The notes below the pieces were generated by a model, which saw only the letters and a program-made list of their open reading frames with translations, ran no database searches and was not told the DNA's origin. Positions 44,870-46,968 of a stretch of DNA of 46,968 nucleotides are shown here, one piece after another; position 1 is the stretch's first letter; every line of letters starts with the position of its first letter. The position numbers and the translations under genes were made by a program. This DNA is from Ciona intestinalis (taxonomy: Eukaryota > Chordata > Ascidiacea > Phlebobranchia > Cionidae): positions 32,090 to 79,057 of the forward strand of contig NW_004190409.2 of assembly GCF_000224145.3 (NCBI RefSeq). Direction: 5' to 3'.

Positions 44870-46968
44870 ATGGATGAAATAAATTGGGAAAATTTTGCTG
44901 AAAATCTAAAAAATAATTCGATTTTTCGGGACTATTTTAACAAGTTTTGCTGTTTGCCCATATTTGGACAACGGGTTTCGTACATTGCGAGTTCTGAAAT
45001 ATTTTTACTCGATCCTCGTCCAATCAGAAACCTGGAAGATGAAATCTCCATGGACCACGTGATCGAATGGTTGCTTAGCAACCGACTGCAGCTATTTCAA
45101 CGGTGACGTCATAGAATATATTGCATTGTGACGTCATGTTTTAGAATGAACTGTATTGTGACGTATCTGTGTAACATTTTTCTACTGCGTTTATTCTTTT
45201 AAATTTACAATCAATGTTAATTATGACGTTATGTATCCTAGATCGAGGGCTGGTATCCACTTCCGGTTGTGCCGGAAGTTACGTCACGATATATTTGAAC
45301 AGGGGAATGGGGATTCCCCGGAATGGAAAACACTTGAAGAGGTTAAACACCGCCATCTAGCGAGAGTTAGGCACGTGATCGAATTCACTAAGTTCGTCGA
45401 ATCAACGAAGCATGACCGGGACCTTATAAGGTTAAACATAGAAATATTATACTTGTATTGTATCTTATTTCTATGTTAGGTTTTGGATGGACGTCGAAGA
45501 GATGCGCTCCAGCGACACCAAGCGGTTACCATTTTTTCGCGCCGTCGTGCGGAAATATTTAATGAAGACAAGTAGCCATTGTCTTCCTGACGACGTCACA
45601 AACCAAGTATTCAAGCGTACGTAGATTGTATGTAGTAATGTGGTGTATGACGTCATAATAGCTGTTTCAGGTTCTCGCGATGCGCGGGGATTGGATTATG
45701 ACGCAATAATGAAGCTTCAAACCCTTGTTTTCCAAAGATTACATTGTTACTGGTTGCCACAGTTTCTTATGACGTGTACTGACGTCACTGATAAAGAGGC
45801 GGAGATGCTGCGAGAGGTAGTTTGATTGATAGATGATGTTTGATTGACAGGTGGTGTTTAATTGACAGATACAGATGAGTGAACGACGCCGAAACGGCAT
45901 GGCTTTACGTAGTTTACGCCGATGTCCGTTTGTGCGATTTACGTCAAAGCCACGTCACGACGACGTCGTTCATGACGATGTCATTCCTACAATCAAAGAT
46001 GTCGCTGAATCCGAAGATTGTGACGTGATTAAAAAAGACAATATTCCACAGTTAGTAAATAAACGTGATTGTTTCGCAATAAACTGACCATTGTTACGTA
46101 GACAATCATCGTTGCGTGTCGATAGAGGATTGATTATGACGTCAGAATCTAATATGACGTCGTCTACGTCAGAGTTTCAGCATTCAGCGACGACTGAATC
46201 TTATGACGGAGATGGTTCCAGCACGGGAGATTCCCCGGATGGATGGGGTCTGTTCGATATAGTCTCGACACAGTCGCATGATGACGTCATGGGGACCACC
46301 TCGCAGAATCTACGATCAACGAAAAGTGATTATGACGTCATAGAACGATTACCCCCGATAACAATGACCAAAGAAAGAAGCAAAAGCGCCATCTATCACA
46401 CCCATGACGTCATAACCCCGGGTAGTTACGTCATAATCGATGTTTTTACTACGTAACAGCACAATTTGTTAACAGAAGGTTTATACGAAAGTTCAATGAC
46501 GTCATCATCTGTTAAACCAACATCATCGCTAATGACGTCACTGGAGAGTGACGAATTCGATGACGTCATTGATTATTTAAATCGTGCGGAACCTGAAATG
46601 ACATTGTCGAATATTTTGTCATGTGACGTCATAGCTGCATCACCATTCCGCGAATTCTTGTCACGTGGTGTGAAGGACCTCTATGCAGATGATTATGACA
46701 TCACAATATTCGATTTATGGCGGAAAATCGAATCGCTGCGTGTGACGTACTTCCGGTTAAAAGCTTCGGAAATTTCAAGCAAGGTATGACGTCGTAATGA
46801 CGTTTAATGTGTATAGTGACGTCAAATATACAATCAGTCAACAATTTCACGTTACAATGCAGTGACAAAAAAATAATAATTCAATTTTCTCAGCTTTGTG
46901 ACATCATCAGGCAATCAGAGATAACAATGGCTTCTGTAACGTCACTAAAGCTTCTTCCAAACGAAAAA
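44870..46968 (+). CDS. RGS22: RGS22-like regulator of G-protein signalling (5' part, runs off right edge)
   Basis: Eight exons in phase: 44870-45102, 45242-45430, 45480-45616, 45671-45816, 45869-46050, 46102-46421, 46476-46783 and 46894-46968 (open). The first exon (FRDYFNKFCCLPIFGQ...EWLLSNRLQLFQ) and second (RAGIHFRLCRKL) match the N terminus of RGS22. A degenerate RGS-like helical block follows: HVIEFTKFVESTKHDRDLIRFWMDVEEMRSS, FFRAVVRKYL, LQTLVFQRLHCYWLPQFLMT. A long Ser/Asp-rich linker comes next, full of MTS and DDVI/YDVI words produced by TGACGTCA copies. A second RGS-like piece (ASPFREFLSRGVKDLYADDYDITIFDLWRKIE) starts near 46630. Family fairly sure; paralogue and symbol less so. Confidence 0.8.
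45431..45479 (+). repeat. 49-nt hairpin intron with 11-bp terminal inverted repeats
   Basis: The intron runs GTTAAACATAGAAAT...ATTTCTATGTTAG. AACATAGAAAT and ATTTCTATGTT are perfect inverted repeats touching both splice sites. Removing it keeps LIRFWMDVEE in frame. Confidence 0.85.
45817..45868 (+). repeat. 52-nt intron built of three 18-bp repeats
   Basis: Three units near TTTGATTGACAGGTGGTG. Each ends in a usable-looking acceptor: TTGATAG, TTGACAG, TTGACAG|ATACAG. Only the last keeps the frame open. Confidence 0.8.

Overview
The window reads as nuclear DNA of an invertebrate chordate, most likely an ascidian of the Ciona type. It is AT-rich and gene-dense. Introns are short with GT/AG ends, and the proteins are chordate-like: a muscle myosin, MDM2 with its RING finger, RALGAPB, an RGS22-like protein and SLC66A2. 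No database could be searched. Assignments rest on reading splice sites, keeping reading phase across exons, and recognising family motifs.

Layout. 1-4395 (-): 5' two thirds of the head and the start of the rod of a muscle myosin heavy chain, 22 exons, running off the left edge. 4935-6162 (+): sulfotransferase-like protein with a hydrophobic tail. 6576-15851 (-): single-pass Ig/fibronectin-III receptor of DCC/IGDCC/protogenin type, with a secreted LRR gene (9636-10843, +) nested in one intron on the other strand. 16975-20295 (+): MDM2. 20429-26982 (-): large cysteine-rich protein of unrecognised family. 27992-32152 (+): SLC66A2 (PQLC1), with two hAT-type non-autonomous elements in its introns. 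32497-33303 (-): intronless relic of a DDE transposase. 33.7-35.9 kb: a partly duplicated block of exon-like pieces and a hairpin-rich stretch. 36167-37595 (+): METTL24-like methyltransferase. 37824-44662 (-): RALGAPB, 27 exons, interrupted by a 125-base N gap. 44870-46968 (+): RGS22-like protein, open at the right edge.

The most interesting layer lies across the genes. (1) A short CRE-like palindrome, TGACGTCA with flanks near TTGTGACGTCATAA, is scattered through introns, 3' splice sites and even exons, where it is read as MTS(Q/S) or (D/Y/C)DV(I/T/M). Some genes carry the CpG form and others the decayed TGATGTCA/TGACATCA form, which suggests gene-by-gene methylation. (2) Many introns are almost wholly one repeat: tandem arrays anchored on a splice site (18 copies of a 5' splice site in MDM2; a 27-bp array filling a RALGAPB intron), a 49-nt hairpin intron, or one tRNA-derived SINE. 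This looks like repeat-driven intron birth or remodelling.
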